This document shows positions 1 through 9,515 of a stretch of DNA of 64,000 bases, in pieces (position 1 is the first letter of the stretch; each line of letters starts with the position of its first letter). The DNA is from Granulicoccus phenolivorans DSM 17626 = NBRC 107789 = JCM 15570. GTDB lineage: Bacteria; Actinomycetota; Actinomycetes; Propionibacteriales; Propionibacteriaceae. Position numbers and translations under genes: made by a program. The stretch covers positions 1 through 64,000 of the forward strand of contig NZ_AUHH01000020.1 in NCBI RefSeq assembly GCF_000423085.1. The letters run 5' to 3'. The notes beneath the pieces were generated by a model. That model was given only the letters and a program-made list of their open reading frames with translations, made no database searches and was not told the origin of the DNA.

Positions 1-3000
1 GCGATGACCAGCACTTCAGGCAACGGATTGATTGCCCTGCGCATCGCGGGTCGCTTTTCGCCGTACTGCCACCAGCGTTCCGGCAATGGCCTTCTCAATG
101 CATAGGTACCGTCAGGCTTCAATCGCTGTCGCTCAGGCTTCACGGCTTCCTGAACTCTCGCGTACGGCAGCTGGTAAGATTCTGCATCCTGCTGCGGGCG
201 ATCGTTGAAGTCGATGACCCAGCGAGACGCAGAACTGTCCGGCCGTGAGTTGAGGTCCTCTCCGTTGAGGTAGGGGAAGAGCACCTCGGCATTGCGTGCA
301 TCGGCGGCAATCCACTCTTGTGCCTCGCCTACCTCAAGCACGAAGCCCATCCCGAGCACGTAACAGCCTATGAACCCGACGCCCGAGTTCTCACTCAGCC
401 GAACGGGATTACCCTGTACGCGGCCCGCAGGTTCAAGCAGGGTGCTAATAAGGCGTACGTTGATGTCGTCGGCGACGCGGGGCGCGTCGGTTGCGACAAT
501 GTCAAACGTGCCCCACACCGCGGCATACTCAAGGTTTGCACTGGCAGCGGGCCAAGAGCGGGACTGGATGGCTCGGGTGATTGTGAACCCCGCCGCAACC
601 ATCGAGTCAAGGCCAACCTGGCGGCTGTCGCCCTGAGCGACCGTATTCGTCGCTATAAGCCCGAGATTGCCCTTCGCTTGCAAGAGCGCAGTGGCGCGTA
701 GGAAGAAGTAGGCGACGAGGTCGGCACTTCCTCGCCTTCCTTGGGCGAGCACATTGACGAACCAGTCGCGAACATTGGTCCCCATCGCTCCAGTCAGTTT
801 CTGCCCGCCGAGGAAGGGCGGGTTGCCAATGATTGCGTCGAAACCTCCGTTGTCGATGATGACGTCCGGGGCCTCGACGACCCAGTGGAGGGGCTGCCAC
901 TGCTCGTGGTCAGTCACGACTGTCGGTGTTAGCCCATCGGTGATTAGGGAGGTGAGGAAGGTCGAATCGGCCTCGCCCCTGTCGGGGTAGGCGGACCGCA
1001 CAGCAAGTCGCAGGTTCTCGTACGCCTCGTTGAGTGCCTTCCCCGGCTTACCGCCCTGAGAAAGGCCGACTGCCACAACACCGTCAGCGATTCGACGAAG
1101 GTCGGCGGTCACTCGCCGGAAGTCCGCCAATTGACGTCTCTTGGCAGTGCTGGTTCGGGCCGGGTCGTTCTCATCGATCTCGGCCAGGAGCGTGCGTCGT
1201 AGTTCTTTGGCCCGGTCAATGATCGAGTCGATATCGACGTCGTAGGCGGAGTAGCCCGCCATTTCCGTCTTCACGCTTGGGTCAATGTGAAGTCGACGCA
1301 GTTGGTTGAGATCAGTAACGCCGAGGAGCGAGTTGCCGAGGAAGACCTTGTCGTCGACGAACGAAAAGGGCAGGTCGCGGTCGAGGGACACCAGCCAGAG
1401 GGAGAGCTTGCACATCTCGACCGCCATGTCGTTGATATCAGCCCCGTAGAGGCAGTTGGCGACGACCTGGCGGAGTGCGCGCGTGTAAAGGTCTTTGCGA
1501 GTGGCGTTGTGTGGGTCCTCGACCGTCCATGCTTCGACGACACGCTCGGCGAGGTATCTTGCAGCAGCCACTAGGAAGGCGCCCGAACCGCAGGCGATGT
1601 CCGCAACTTTCAGGCCCAGCAACTCGTCGGAGGACTTGAGCTTCCAATGCCCCTCATCGGCGGTCTGGTGTGGCCCTGGCGAGTAGCAGAGAGGCTGGAG
1701 CGCGTGGAGTACGACCTCCTCGGCCAGGGACTTGGGCGTGTAGTGGGCACCCGCGTTCTTTCGGGAGGGTGTCTCCTTGACGATAAGTCCGCCCTCGAGA
1801 ACCACAAAGGGCCGTTGACGGAGGTCAACCCGCATCAGTCCAAGCCACGTCTGGACTCTGTCGCGCAGGGCTGGATCATCTCCGACCGCCTGGCTCAAGG
1901 CGCTGATGATGCTTGGCTCGACATCCGCGGTGATGGACTTGGCGATGGCAGCTGTCGAGGCCGGCTTGGCGGATGGTTGGTCGCCGGCGACGAACTCTCG
2001 AATTGCCGCTGACAGCTTTTTCGGGTCAGGATGCTCGACCGCAAGGGCTTCGAGGGTGCCGAGGGCGATCTCTGGCTCCTCACCCAGTTTGCCCTTGAGA
2101 CCAACCGTGACGTTGTCCGCGACGACCGCCGTATACCCGAGGAGGCCTTCGTAGATGTAGCCGATCTGCTCAACGTCGATGTCGCGGAAGGAAATGCGCC
2201 GCGCCTCGCCTTTGATTTCCGCCACCTGAACCGAACGCAAGACGTGGAGCATGACGCGGTCAGACACCGTTATCGCCAAGGTGCCTTGTTCGTTGACAGC
2301 GGTGAGAAATGGAAAGCGACTCGGGTCGAACAAAGAACCGCCGTAGGCCGGCATCCGCAGGTTCTCGAAGCTCGCACCTTGGTAGAGAGCCTGACTGGTG
2401 GCGAGCAGCCGGTGCCAAGTCAGCGAGGTCGCGTCCAGCGCCTCCTCGCTCTCGTCGGTCTCACGTGCAAGAAGGCGCTCCAGTTCACGGGCGATCCCGT
2501 ACCCCTGCTCAAACAGCTCACCTGACGGAAGTAGTCCGCGTTCCTCGGCAAACAGTAGGAAGATCGAGCGCATCATCACCGTCACGGCGGCCTCGTAGCT
2601 GTCGTGAGTGCGCTGCGGGAGTGGGTCAGGCATTCCCCTACGGCGGGCATCCGCGACGGACTCCGAGAAGGACTGGATGAGCAACTCGACGGCTCGGCGG
2701 ACCTGAGCCCCCAGGGCTTCGGTGATCTCCCCGGCTGCTGCGACGGACTCCTCGAACAGGACGGGGAGACGCTCGTTCGGATTACCTCCGATGAGGTGCT
2801 GACGTCCGATGAGGGCGAAAAAGGCGTCGCGAGCGCGAGGTTCTTCGATCCAGGTCAGCGCGTCGACGATGCCGGAGGCCGCCATCGCGCCTTCGCGGGC
2901 GCAGATCAGGCCCCACCAACGGCCGTCGGTGACGATGCCGATGGGGATCTTGCTTTCCCGGAGCATGGCTTCAACGCGGTCGATAGGGCTGGCAGCCCAC

Positions 3001-3479
3001 AGGTCGCCGGGTGTCTGGCGTAATGAGTCGACCGGATCGATGAGATGGACGAGCGCCCCGATACCGTCGGCGCCGATTAGCGAAGCCTGAGCACGGATCG
3101 TCACGACGCGGTTGGGCGACTGGGCTTCGACACCCGGGACCTCACCCCAGGAGAGAGACTCGGCCCATCCCGCAACCTCACGCAGGATCGTCTCCACCCA
3201 CATGTCGCGCGCAGCGCGGTACAAGTCCCGGGCGCTATCTGATTCAGGAGTGCGGTCGAGGGCCTCCCATGCACCTTCGAAGTTCTTGCGGGCATCCATG
3301 AGCACGGTCTTGCGTTCGATCTCGAGGCTGGGCATCCCCTGGGGCCAGACCCGCTTCAGCGGTGGGATGGCGAGGAACGGTCCTTCGGTGTCGACCAGGT
3401 CGAGCCAGGCCCGGTGCTGGTCGGTGGCGTTGATCGGCCTGCTACCGCGGGTCGCGGTGCTCTTCTTGGGGCGAACCAT
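1..3479 (-). CDS. drmMI: DISARM-type adenine-specific DNA methylase (DrmMI-like), 3' end outside window
   Basis: The minus strand is open without a stop from an ATG at 3479 to the window edge, so at least 1159 residues are present and the C-terminus is missing. SAM-binding motif I reads DIACGSGAF at about residues 627-635 and the amino-methyltransferase motif IV reads NPPF at about 886-889; GAHYTP near 577 is typical of large Eco57I/PglX-type N6-adenine methylases. The start overlaps the helicase stop by one base (TGATG), so the two genes are translationally coupled. In class 1 DISARM the order is drmD, drmMI, drmA, drmB, drmC; the first two fit here and the rest would lie to the left. DrmMI modifies host DNA and marks it as self. 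Alternatives are a BREX PglX or a type IIG enzyme; the adjacent SNF2 helicase argues against both. Confidence 0.85.
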   Translation of the reverse strand, partial: MVRPKKSTATRGSRPINATDQHRAWLDLVDTEGPFLAIPPLKRVWPQGMPSLEIERKTVLMDARKNFEGAWEALDRTPESDSARDLYRAARDMWVETILREVAGWAESLSWGEVPGVEAQSPNRVVTIRAQASLIGADGIGALVHLIDPVDSLRQTPGDLWAASPIDRVEAMLRESKIPIGIVTDGRWWGLICAREGAMAASGIVDALTWIEEPRARDAFFALIGRQHLIGGNPNERLPVLFEESVAAAGEITEALGAQVRRAVELLIQSFSESVADARRRGMPDPLPQRTHDSYEAAVTVMMRSIFLLFAEERGLLPSGELFEQGYGIARELERLLARETDESEEALDATSLTWHRLLATSQALYQGASFENLRMPAYGGSLFDPSRFPFLTAVNEQGTLAITVSDRVMLHVLRSVQVAEIKGEARRISFRDIDVEQIGYIYEGLLGYTAVVADNVTVGLKGKLGEEPEIALGTLEALAVEHPDPKKLSAAIREFVAGDQPSAKPASTAAIAKSITADVEPSIISALSQAVGDDPALRDRVQTWLGLMRVDLRQRPFVVLEGGLIVKETPSRKNAGAHYTPKSLAEEVVLHALQPLCYSPGPHQTADEGHWKLKSSDELLGLKVADIACGSGAFLVAAARYLAERVVEAWTVEDPHNATRKDLYTRALRQVVANCLYGADINDMAVEMCKLSLWLVSLDRDLPFSFVDDKVFLGNSLLGVTDLNQLRRLHIDPSVKTEMAGYSAYDVDIDSIIDRAKELRRTLLAEIDENDPARTSTAKRRQLADFRRVTADLRRIADGVVAVGLSQGGKPGKALNEAYENLRLAVRSAYPDRGEADSTFLTSLITDGLTPTVVTDHEQWQPLHWVVEAPDVIIDNGGFDAIIGNPPFLGGQKLTGAMGTNVRDWFVNVLAQGRRGSADLVAYFFLRATALLQAKGNLGLIATNTVAQGDSRQVGLDSMVAAGFTITRAIQSRSWPAASANLEYAAVWGTFDIVATDAPRVADDINVRLISTLLEPAGRVQGNPVRLSENSGVGFIGCYVLGMGFVLEVGEAQEWIAADARNAEVLFPYLNGEDLNSRPDSSASRWVIDFNDRPQQDAESYQLPYARVQEAVKPERQRLKPDGTYALRRPLPERWWQYGEKRPAMRRAINPLPEVLVI

Positions 3480-6400
3480 CACTCGAACCACCCTTCTGCG
3501 TCCGCGCGGGTCAATGCGAACACGACGGCAGCTGCTGTGGTGTGGGGTTTCACGTCGGCATAGCGGTCGGTGATGGTGGCGATCTCTCGGGCTTCTTCGT
3601 CGTCCAGTTCGTCTAGGCGGCGGTTCATCGCGCCGATGTCTCGCCTCCACTGGCGTTGTTGGTCAGGGTCGATGAGCAACTGGCCCTCGGCATCGTCCTC
3701 TTCGGTTTTCAGCCGTACGAGCGAGTCACGGAGGTTGGTTCGGAAGGCAGCGAAAATTTCCTTGGCGCGTTGGACATCTGCGGCATGGCGCTTGGCCAGC
3801 TGACCGGTGATCAGTTCATGCCGACGCCCGGCGCGGGCTTGCATCGACTCTTCGAGGCGCCGGCGCAGCGGGGCGTCGTGGACGTTCCACAGATCGCAGA
3901 GTTGGTCGCGAATTCGGTCGTCAGCAAGCGTTAGCCGTTCGCGATCCAGTGCCTTGTCGAGGGCAGCCTCAGCTTTCTCTGCCGCCATTGAACGCCGACC
4001 CTTCACGCGCACGCCTGCGAGGAAGATCTCTTCGTGTAGGCGCACTCCACCACGACCGACAAGCACCATGCGTGTGACTGCCGCAACGAACGACTCTTCG
4101 AGGTCGTCGACCACGACCGCCGTCACTCGATTGAGCGGCGAGTCGACACTCCACAGAGAGCGCCGCAGGAGACGCTGAGCCTTCTGCACGATGGGGTGCC
4201 CAAGGTGGACGTACACGAGGTCGGCGCGTCCTTCGGCCGCGTCGGCGTCGAAGGTGATGGGGCGCAGTTCACCCGGCTTGAGTCGAGTGTCGAGTCCTCG
4301 CAGAGCGTCATGCCAACCGGTCGTCAGGGACGGGACGGTGAAGATCTCGGCGTCGGTGTCCTGTGCGAACTCGTGATTCTCGATCAAACGTGACTGGTGG
4401 TTGATCCGCAGCGCTGTGTCCACCACGCGGCGCAGGTTGGCCGGGTCAAGGTGCATCTCAGTCCGCGACTCGTCGTAGCCCTGCTCCAACTGGGTCAGGC
4501 GAGCATTGAGCTCCATGCCACCGGCGAGCACCGAGTTGATGACTTCGTTGGGGTCGACCCCCTTCGACTTGACCTTGGCCGAAGTGCGGACACCAAAGTG
4601 CCCCTGGATCTCCTCTCCTACCACTTGGTTTGCGGAACCGAGGTCGTATTCGACCTGGGCGATCTTGCGAGCGATCCGCTCCATGAATTTCAGGTCGTCG
4701 GCATACGTCGAAGAGTCGATCACCGGGACGAAGTGGAAGACCTGTGGCTCCTCGGTCTGGCCGTAGCGGTCGATGCGACCGATGCGCTGCTCGAGTCGCG
4801 AGGGGTTGAAGGGAATATCGAAGTTCACAAGCCGATGGCAATAAGTCTGGAGGTCGATACCCTCCCCCGCTGCGTCGGTGGCGAGCAGGACGCGAACTGG
4901 TTCCTTGGCGGGGTCGGCCGTAAACTGTGAACGGATGTACTCGCGGTCGTCGGTGGCGGTGGATCCTTGGATGACCGCGAGGCGATCATCGGTGTAACCC
5001 TTCTGGTTGAGGACGCGCGTCAGCCAGTCGACGGTGTGGGCATACTCGGTGAAGACGACCACGCGCTCGTTCGACCAAGACTTGCCGTCCGGGCGGCAGA
5101 CGGCGTCGAGGAAGTTGAGGAGGCGGTCAAGGCGGGAGTCCGCTCGACTCTCATAGCTCAGTCCCCACTCCACGAGGGTTTCGAGTTGGCGGGGCTCAGC
5201 TGCCACGAGCGGATCGGACCCCTTGGACTCGCGCAACTTCTCGGCCTCGTTTTGGTCCCACAACCCCTCTTCCTCGTCGGACTGACCCTCTCCGAAGATG
5301 TCCTCGTAATCATCCTCCGAGAGCCCTCGGCCGGCCTTCGAAGCAAGGTAGTGGCTCAACGTCATGCCGAAGGCGAATGGGCTGGAGAGGAAGCGCTTCT
5401 TCAGCAGCATCGTGACCATGTCGCCACCGGGCTTGGTGCCGTTCTGCTTCGCGCTCTTGGTGACAATATCGTCGAGCATGGCGAACATCTGTTGCTCGGA
5501 GTCCATCGGGGTGACATAGAGGGTGTTGACCTTGCGCCTCTTGAAGCCCTTCCCTGGCAGATCGGTCTTCAGACGCCGGACAGTAACGTCCTTCAGAGCG
5601 GCCGAGTCCAGGTTCGCGCCTCGGGCGAAACGGCGAGGCTCGATCATCTCCATCAACGCCGTGAATGACTCAGGGTGACCGTTGTGCGGCGTTGCGCTCA
5701 AGAACAGACGATGCTCGCACCGTTCCGCGAGCTGGCGAACCGCGACTGTGCGCTGGGTGTCGACCGCATACCCACGGCCCCCTGCAATGGCTGACGGGCT
5801 CGAGGGCGCGACGTGGTGAGCCTCGTCAACCACCAGGATGTCGAACGAGTACCGCTTCCCGGTCTTGGGATTGGTCGCCTGGGCATAGACCTCACGGAGC
5901 AGTCGCTGGGCACGGACCTGTGGAAGCCATGCCATACTGACGATAACGCGCGGAAAGAGCAGGAATGGATTGGCGTGCAACCCGTGTGTGCGACGAACTT
6001 GGGCCATCAGTTCGGAGTTGACGATCGTGAACTCCAGGCCAAACTTCTCCCGCATCTCGTCCTGCCACTTCAACGCAAGGCTGGGCGGACAGACGATGAC
6101 GGCCGTGCGGGCGCGGTGACGCAGAAACAGCTCCTGAATCACGAGACCCGCCTCAATGGTCTTGCCAAGACCGACGTCGTCGGCGAGAAGAAGGTTCGCA
6201 CGCGGTGCGCCGAGAGCGCGGCGGAGTGGCTCGAGCTGGTACGCCTCGACGTTCACGCCTGACCAGAACGGCGCCTGGTAACGGTTCGGGTCTGCGCTCG
6301 TAACAGCGCCCCAACGCATGGCGTCGATGAAGCCCGCGAGAGTGACCGGTTCGTCAAAGGCATCGGCGTAGATGACGTCCGGGAGACCCTGCGCGGGCGT

Positions 6401-6700
6401 GACAGTGTGGCCGACTTCAAGCTCCCAGACAACAGAGAGCTGCTCTCCGAGACGATCCTCGTCGAGCGACTGAAGATCGACGACGTGCGAGAGCTGGGCA
6501 GTGGTCTCGTCAGCGGGGCTTCGCGGCAGGCCCTGGGCCTGAACATTGGCGACCGCCCATGTCGACCCGCGCACCTCCACGACTTGGCCAGGCTCGGGAA
6601 GGGTCGGCAAAACCGCCCTGCTGTTCTCCTGACGCTCGTCAACGAGCGTGGCTGTTTCAACCCCGGTCACATGAGTAAACCTATCTACCGGGGCCGACAA
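3479..6700 (-). CDS. drmD: SNF2-family DISARM helicase (DrmD-like)
   Basis: A 1073-residue superfamily 2 ATPase. Walker A reads ADDVGLGKT (about 173-181), motif II DEAH (292-295), motif III SATP (335-338), and motif VI QRIGRIDRYGQ (638-648), with ATDAAGEGIDLQ just before it. An acidic insert lies near 460-490 and a long charged, partly coiled-coil C-terminal part follows. It is the first gene of the operon and is coupled to the methylase downstream. DrmD is the signature gene of class 1 DISARM, which restricts incoming unmodified phage DNA. The longest frame starts at TTG 6700; GTG at 6670 is another possibility and no strong ribosome-binding site separates them. A stand-alone SNF2-like helicase of a restriction system is the main alternative. 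Confidence 0.85.
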   Translation of the reverse strand: MSAPVDRFTHVTGVETATLVDERQENSRAVLPTLPEPGQVVEVRGSTWAVANVQAQGLPRSPADETTAQLSHVVDLQSLDEDRLGEQLSVVWELEVGHTVTPAQGLPDVIYADAFDEPVTLAGFIDAMRWGAVTSADPNRYQAPFWSGVNVEAYQLEPLRRALGAPRANLLLADDVGLGKTIEAGLVIQELFLRHRARTAVIVCPPSLALKWQDEMREKFGLEFTIVNSELMAQVRRTHGLHANPFLLFPRVIVSMAWLPQVRAQRLLREVYAQATNPKTGKRYSFDILVVDEAHHVAPSSPSAIAGGRGYAVDTQRTVAVRQLAERCEHRLFLSATPHNGHPESFTALMEMIEPRRFARGANLDSAALKDVTVRRLKTDLPGKGFKRRKVNTLYVTPMDSEQQMFAMLDDIVTKSAKQNGTKPGGDMVTMLLKKRFLSSPFAFGMTLSHYLASKAGRGLSEDDYEDIFGEGQSDEEEGLWDQNEAEKLRESKGSDPLVAAEPRQLETLVEWGLSYESRADSRLDRLLNFLDAVCRPDGKSWSNERVVVFTEYAHTVDWLTRVLNQKGYTDDRLAVIQGSTATDDREYIRSQFTADPAKEPVRVLLATDAAGEGIDLQTYCHRLVNFDIPFNPSRLEQRIGRIDRYGQTEEPQVFHFVPVIDSSTYADDLKFMERIARKIAQVEYDLGSANQVVGEEIQGHFGVRTSAKVKSKGVDPNEVINSVLAGGMELNARLTQLEQGYDESRTEMHLDPANLRRVVDTALRINHQSRLIENHEFAQDTDAEIFTVPSLTTGWHDALRGLDTRLKPGELRPITFDADAAEGRADLVYVHLGHPIVQKAQRLLRRSLWSVDSPLNRVTAVVVDDLEESFVAAVTRMVLVGRGGVRLHEEIFLAGVRVKGRRSMAAEKAEAALDKALDRERLTLADDRIRDQLCDLWNVHDAPLRRRLEESMQARAGRRHELITGQLAKRHAADVQRAKEIFAAFRTNLRDSLVRLKTEEDDAEGQLLIDPDQQRQWRRDIGAMNRRLDELDDEEAREIATITDRYADVKPHTTAAAVVFALTRADAEGWFE

Positions 6701-7000
6701 AATCTGGGAAAGGTGTCTGGATTGCCCTTTCAGAGCGTGGACCCGGGATTCGGCAAATTAGGCCCCACGGCAGCCCCAGCTGAACGACAAGCGTGTTGGC
6801 ACGGGTCAGGCCGCATCCGCACGAGTTCGAGATGTAGTACGACATCTGATCGGTCGGATCTGCGACAGGCCCCTGACCAGCGCGAACGCCGCCGAGCATC
6901 TAGTGCTCGGCGGCGTTCCCATTGCCCGGGTTCGGGGAGCTGCTGATCGCCGGTACGGCCCGACACATTCGCCAATTCCTTACTTCGGCATACTTCTGAC
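6701..7000. other. Divergent intergenic region between DISARM and the antitoxin gene
   Basis: No coding sequence is supported in these 300 bases. The region must hold the promoter of the leftward DISARM operon and that of the rightward antitoxin gene. It contains a perfect 15-bp inverted repeat (6884-6918) and a smaller one, AGATGT/ACATCT, at about 6831-6848. No tRNA gene or clear attachment site is visible. Confidence 0.5.
6884..6918. repeat. Perfect 15-bp inverted repeat, terminator-like
   Basis: GAACGCCGCCGAGCA (6884-6898) and its exact complement (6904-6918) are separated by the 5-base loop TCTAG. The stem is strong enough to be an intrinsic terminator, but no gene ends here: the flanking genes both point away from it. 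There is no T-run on either side. It may insulate the two divergent units, or it may be the leftover terminator of a lost gene. Confidence 0.6.
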
Positions 7001-7282
7001 ATGGGTCATATGTACGCAACCATCACCGCGAAGGGACAGATCACCCTGCCTGTTGCGGCGCGGCGTGCCCTTGGTCTTCGGGAGGGTCAGAAGGTGGAAG
7101 TACGAGTGGAAGGTAACTCGCTCGTCATCGAAGCCCCACCGGACATCGCAGCACTGCGCCAACGTTTGCGCACCGAGGGCGAAGCGCTCGGAACCTGGGG
7201 GACCATTCCCGTTTCTGGTGACGGGTGGGCGGCCCACGTCAGGCAGCAGTACGGCGACGGCGATGCCAGTGCCGACGCTTGA
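7001..7282 (+). CDS. AbrB/SpoVT-type antitoxin (VapB-like)
   Basis: A 93-residue protein with an N-terminal swapped-hairpin AbrB domain: TITAKGQITLPVAARRALGL at about residues 7-26 is the diagnostic motif. This fold binds operator DNA and neutralises a PIN-domain RNase made from the same operon. The gene overlaps the following toxin frame by 20 bases, the usual vapBC arrangement. ATG at 7001 and ATG at 7010 are both possible starts; the second gives the more usual antitoxin N-terminus (MYATITAKG). Since the partner toxin is broken, the antitoxin may now act only as a repressor or be decaying. Confidence 0.8.
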   Translation: MGHMYATITAKGQITLPVAARRALGLREGQKVEVRVEGNSLVIEAPPDIAALRQRLRTEGEALGTWGTIPVSGDGWAAHVRQQYGDGDASADA

Positions 7283-7662
7283 CACCAATATCCTGCTGCG
7301 CTGGCTACTCGATGACGCACCCGCGCAGACCACGGTGGTCAACTCCTTGCTCGAAACCGGGATCCGGTGCACGATTCCCGACGCGGCGTTGATCGAGACG
7401 ACTTTCGTCCTGGAGGCCACCTTGCGCTATCCACGCCCAACGGTGGTCACGACGCTGAAGACAATCCTCCCAGGCCCAGTTCCAGATCGATCGTGCAGTC
7501 TGGAACCCCACCATCAGCGCGTACGCAGACCACCCCAAATTCTCCATCGTTGACTGCTTTCTGGCCAGTTGGGCAACCGCTCGTGGCGATACCCCGCTCT
7601 ACACCTTCGATGCGAAACTCCCGCGACAACTACCCGGAGTCGAAATCCCACCTGGGGTCTGA
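7263..7662 (+). pseudogene. PIN-domain toxin (VapC-like), frameshifted
   Basis: From ATG 7263 the frame reads MPVPTLDTNILLRWLL, the N-terminus of a PIN RNase with its first catalytic Asp (LDTN), and continues with the Glu-containing IETTFVLEATLRY. Near 7470-7477 the frame is lost and the original frame stops at 7551-7553. The missing half resumes one frame over from 7477: IDRAVWNPTISAYADHPKF, then SIVDCFLASWA with a conserved acidic residue, then TPLYTFDAKL, ending at TGA 7660-7662. Together the two halves make a full-length PIN protein of about 132 residues, so one small indel explains the break. Unless recoding occurs, the toxin lacks its C-terminal catalytic Asp and should be inactive. A sequencing error is the other explanation. 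Confidence 0.75.
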
Positions 7663-8005
7663 TTGCGCGGCCAACCTCGCTGAGAACCTGGCTGGCCCCA
7701 CTTTCGGGACAGGGAGCGGCGTCCAGAACTGAGACCGCACATGAATCGATGTGGCACGACGAGTTCAACGACCTCCCCCCGGGGTCGACCGGGGCTCTCC
7801 CGCACCCTGGTTGGACGGACGCCTCCGGCAACACTCGCGGGCGGGCATCGCCGACCACATGGAGGGGTGATTGCGTCCGCACACCCGCTGGCTCGTTCGC
7901 CCTCCCCGACGACGCCGGATCGAAGTCCCGCCGAAGAATGCGAGAAACGGAACGTCACGGCCAGGGACCGCGACATGGCTGAGGTTTGAGTCCGGGACTC
8001 GCGAG
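7663..8005. other. Intergenic stretch without a recognisable gene
   Basis: About 340 bases between the broken toxin and the end of the Fic gene. Short frames exist on both strands, but none has a believable start, ribosome-binding site or family motif. The stretch may be the remnant of lost accessory genes. I see no inverted repeats marking an insertion sequence. Confidence 0.4.
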
Positions 8006-9298
8006 TCACTCCTGGGGCAGGACCGGCGCACCCGCACGGGGCGGAGAAACACGAGTGTCGAATTGCGTACTCGCGAGCGCACGCTCGGAGACGGTGACCA
8101 GGTCGAGAATGTCCCGAGCCAGGTACGCCGTGGCCCCGCGATCGATCCGACGCCGAGTGAGGATCCCGGCATGGTGAAGCTCGTCCAAGGCAGCGAATGC
8201 CGCCTGGTGGGATACGCCGAGAATCCGGGCCAGTGTGGCAGCCGTGAGCACGGGCGCTTCGGGCAGGTTCCGGAGCAGCCGAGACACAGCTGAGTCCGCG
8301 CGTGGGACCGGCCGAAGACCCGAGTCCCTGCGAAAGGCGGTGAGCCGGTCGCCCCACTCCGCACGCATCGCCTCGATCCGATCCGCCAGGGTTTCGGACT
8401 GTTCGACGGCAATCGCGGTCGCCTCGACAAAGGTGTGCAACCACCTGTTGACGGCCGCATTGGCCTCGGCGCTACCCGTGGCCGACGCGTGGCGAAACGA
8501 GGTGAGACCTTCGATGTAGCGATCGCGCAGGGTGGCCAGTACAAGACTGACCGGAACGACCGCACGGTCGGTCAGGCCGCGACGGGCCAACACGGTGTGA
8601 ATGAGCGCACGCCCGACCCGGCCATTCCCGTCGGTGAACGGGTGAATCGTCTCGAACTGGGCATGGACCACCGCCGCCTGGATCAGGGGCGAATGCGCGG
8701 CACCGTTCAGATAGGCAATGAGATCGGTGACCAGGCCACCGACCCGCTCCGGGTCAGGAGGGACGAAGGAAGCGCCGATCGGGGACCAGCTCGAGGTGCC
8801 GATCCAGTTCTGGACCGTACGCAGACCATGATGCCGAGGCTCGTCGGGCAGAAGCGACCGGTGCAGCTCCACGACATCCGTGACCGACACCTGGTCGGCC
8901 AGGACAAGCCTTGTTGTAGCTTCGGAGACGACGGTCATATTGTTGGCCACCAGCCTGGCCTGCTCCGTCACCCCGCGCACCGTCTCGGACTGGCCCAACT
9001 CGGCCAGTGCCACTTGCTGAGCCGATGGAGCGATCCCCTCGATCCGGGAACTGGCGATAGCTTCCGATCTCAGGAGAAAACGGGCGATCCCGGCAAGGCC
9101 TTCGGCTCCGGGCCCGTTCAGAGCCCGGATGCTCCGCTCAACTCGACCGACCCGACGGGACAGCATGCCGTCGATGGCCAACCCCGCGCCGTCAACGAGG
9201 TCAGGGATATATCGGAAGTAGGCGCCTGATCGCCGTGCGGCCGCCGGAACACCGGCGTCCACAGACGACTCCCAGTGGCCCTCCTCCCAGGACGCCAT
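8006..9298 (-). CDS. Fic-domain protein (AMP-transferase family)
   Basis: A 430-residue Fic protein. The catalytic loop [12 protein letters not shown] (about 219-230) is intact, with the His and the phosphate-binding GNGR. An N-terminal (S/T)xxxE(G/N) inhibitory motif, SSRIEG (83-88), marks it as a self-inhibited class II Fic. A winged-helix-like segment follows at about 330-390 ([21 protein letters not shown]). Fic enzymes usually transfer AMP to target proteins. ATG 9298 is preferred over an upstream TTG at 9358 because AAAGGAAAG sits just before it. The gene is separate from the PIN operon and points toward it. It forms the right end of the accessory block. Confidence 0.9.
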   Translation of the reverse strand: MASWEEGHWESSVDAGVPAAARRSGAYFRYIPDLVDGAGLAIDGMLSRRVGRVERSIRALNGPGAEGLAGIARFLLRSEAIASSRIEGIAPSAQQVALAELGQSETVRGVTEQARLVANNMTVVSEATTRLVLADQVSVTDVVELHRSLLPDEPRHHGLRTVQNWIGTSSWSPIGASFVPPDPERVGGLVTDLIAYLNGAAHSPLIQAAVVHAQFETIHPFTDGNGRVGRALIHTVLARRGLTDRAVVPVSLVLATLRDRYIEGLTSFRHASATGSAEANAAVNRWLHTFVEATAIAVEQSETLADRIEAMRAEWGDRLTAFRRDSGLRPVPRADSAVSRLLRNLPEAPVLTAATLARILGVSHQAAFAALDELHHAGILTRRRIDRGATAYLARDILDLVTVSERALASTQFDTRVSPPRAGAPVLPQE

Positions 9299-9515
9299 CG
9301 GCACTTTCCTTTCACGCAGCAACTCTGTGCTCAAGGGTAGATCTTTATCCTTGAGCAATCGGAAGATCTATCAAAGGATCCGAGGCATCCGACACCGCTG
9401 CAAAAAAACTTGGCCGGTCTCGACGCAGCACCGGGGGCAACCTGCCCAGCCGGTCCAGCGTCCAGCGACACCACAGCCCGGCGTACGCCCGGTCAGCCGG
9501 ACTACGATCGCCCTT

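Noticed and set aside
3479-6700. RapA or type I restriction HsdR
   Set aside because: The SNF2 motifs would also fit RapA, but the coupling to a large adenine methylase and the length fit DrmD; no HsdS-like specificity gene is present.
6701-6900. tRNA-linked attachment site at the island edge
   Set aside because: No tRNA cloverleaf or TPsiC-arm sequence could be read on either strand, and no integrase gene is in the window.
7663-8005. Insertion-sequence remnant
   Set aside because: Short frames and a phrase like GGCCCCACTTTCGGGACA recall transposon ends, but I found no matching inverted terminal repeats, target duplication or transposase motif.
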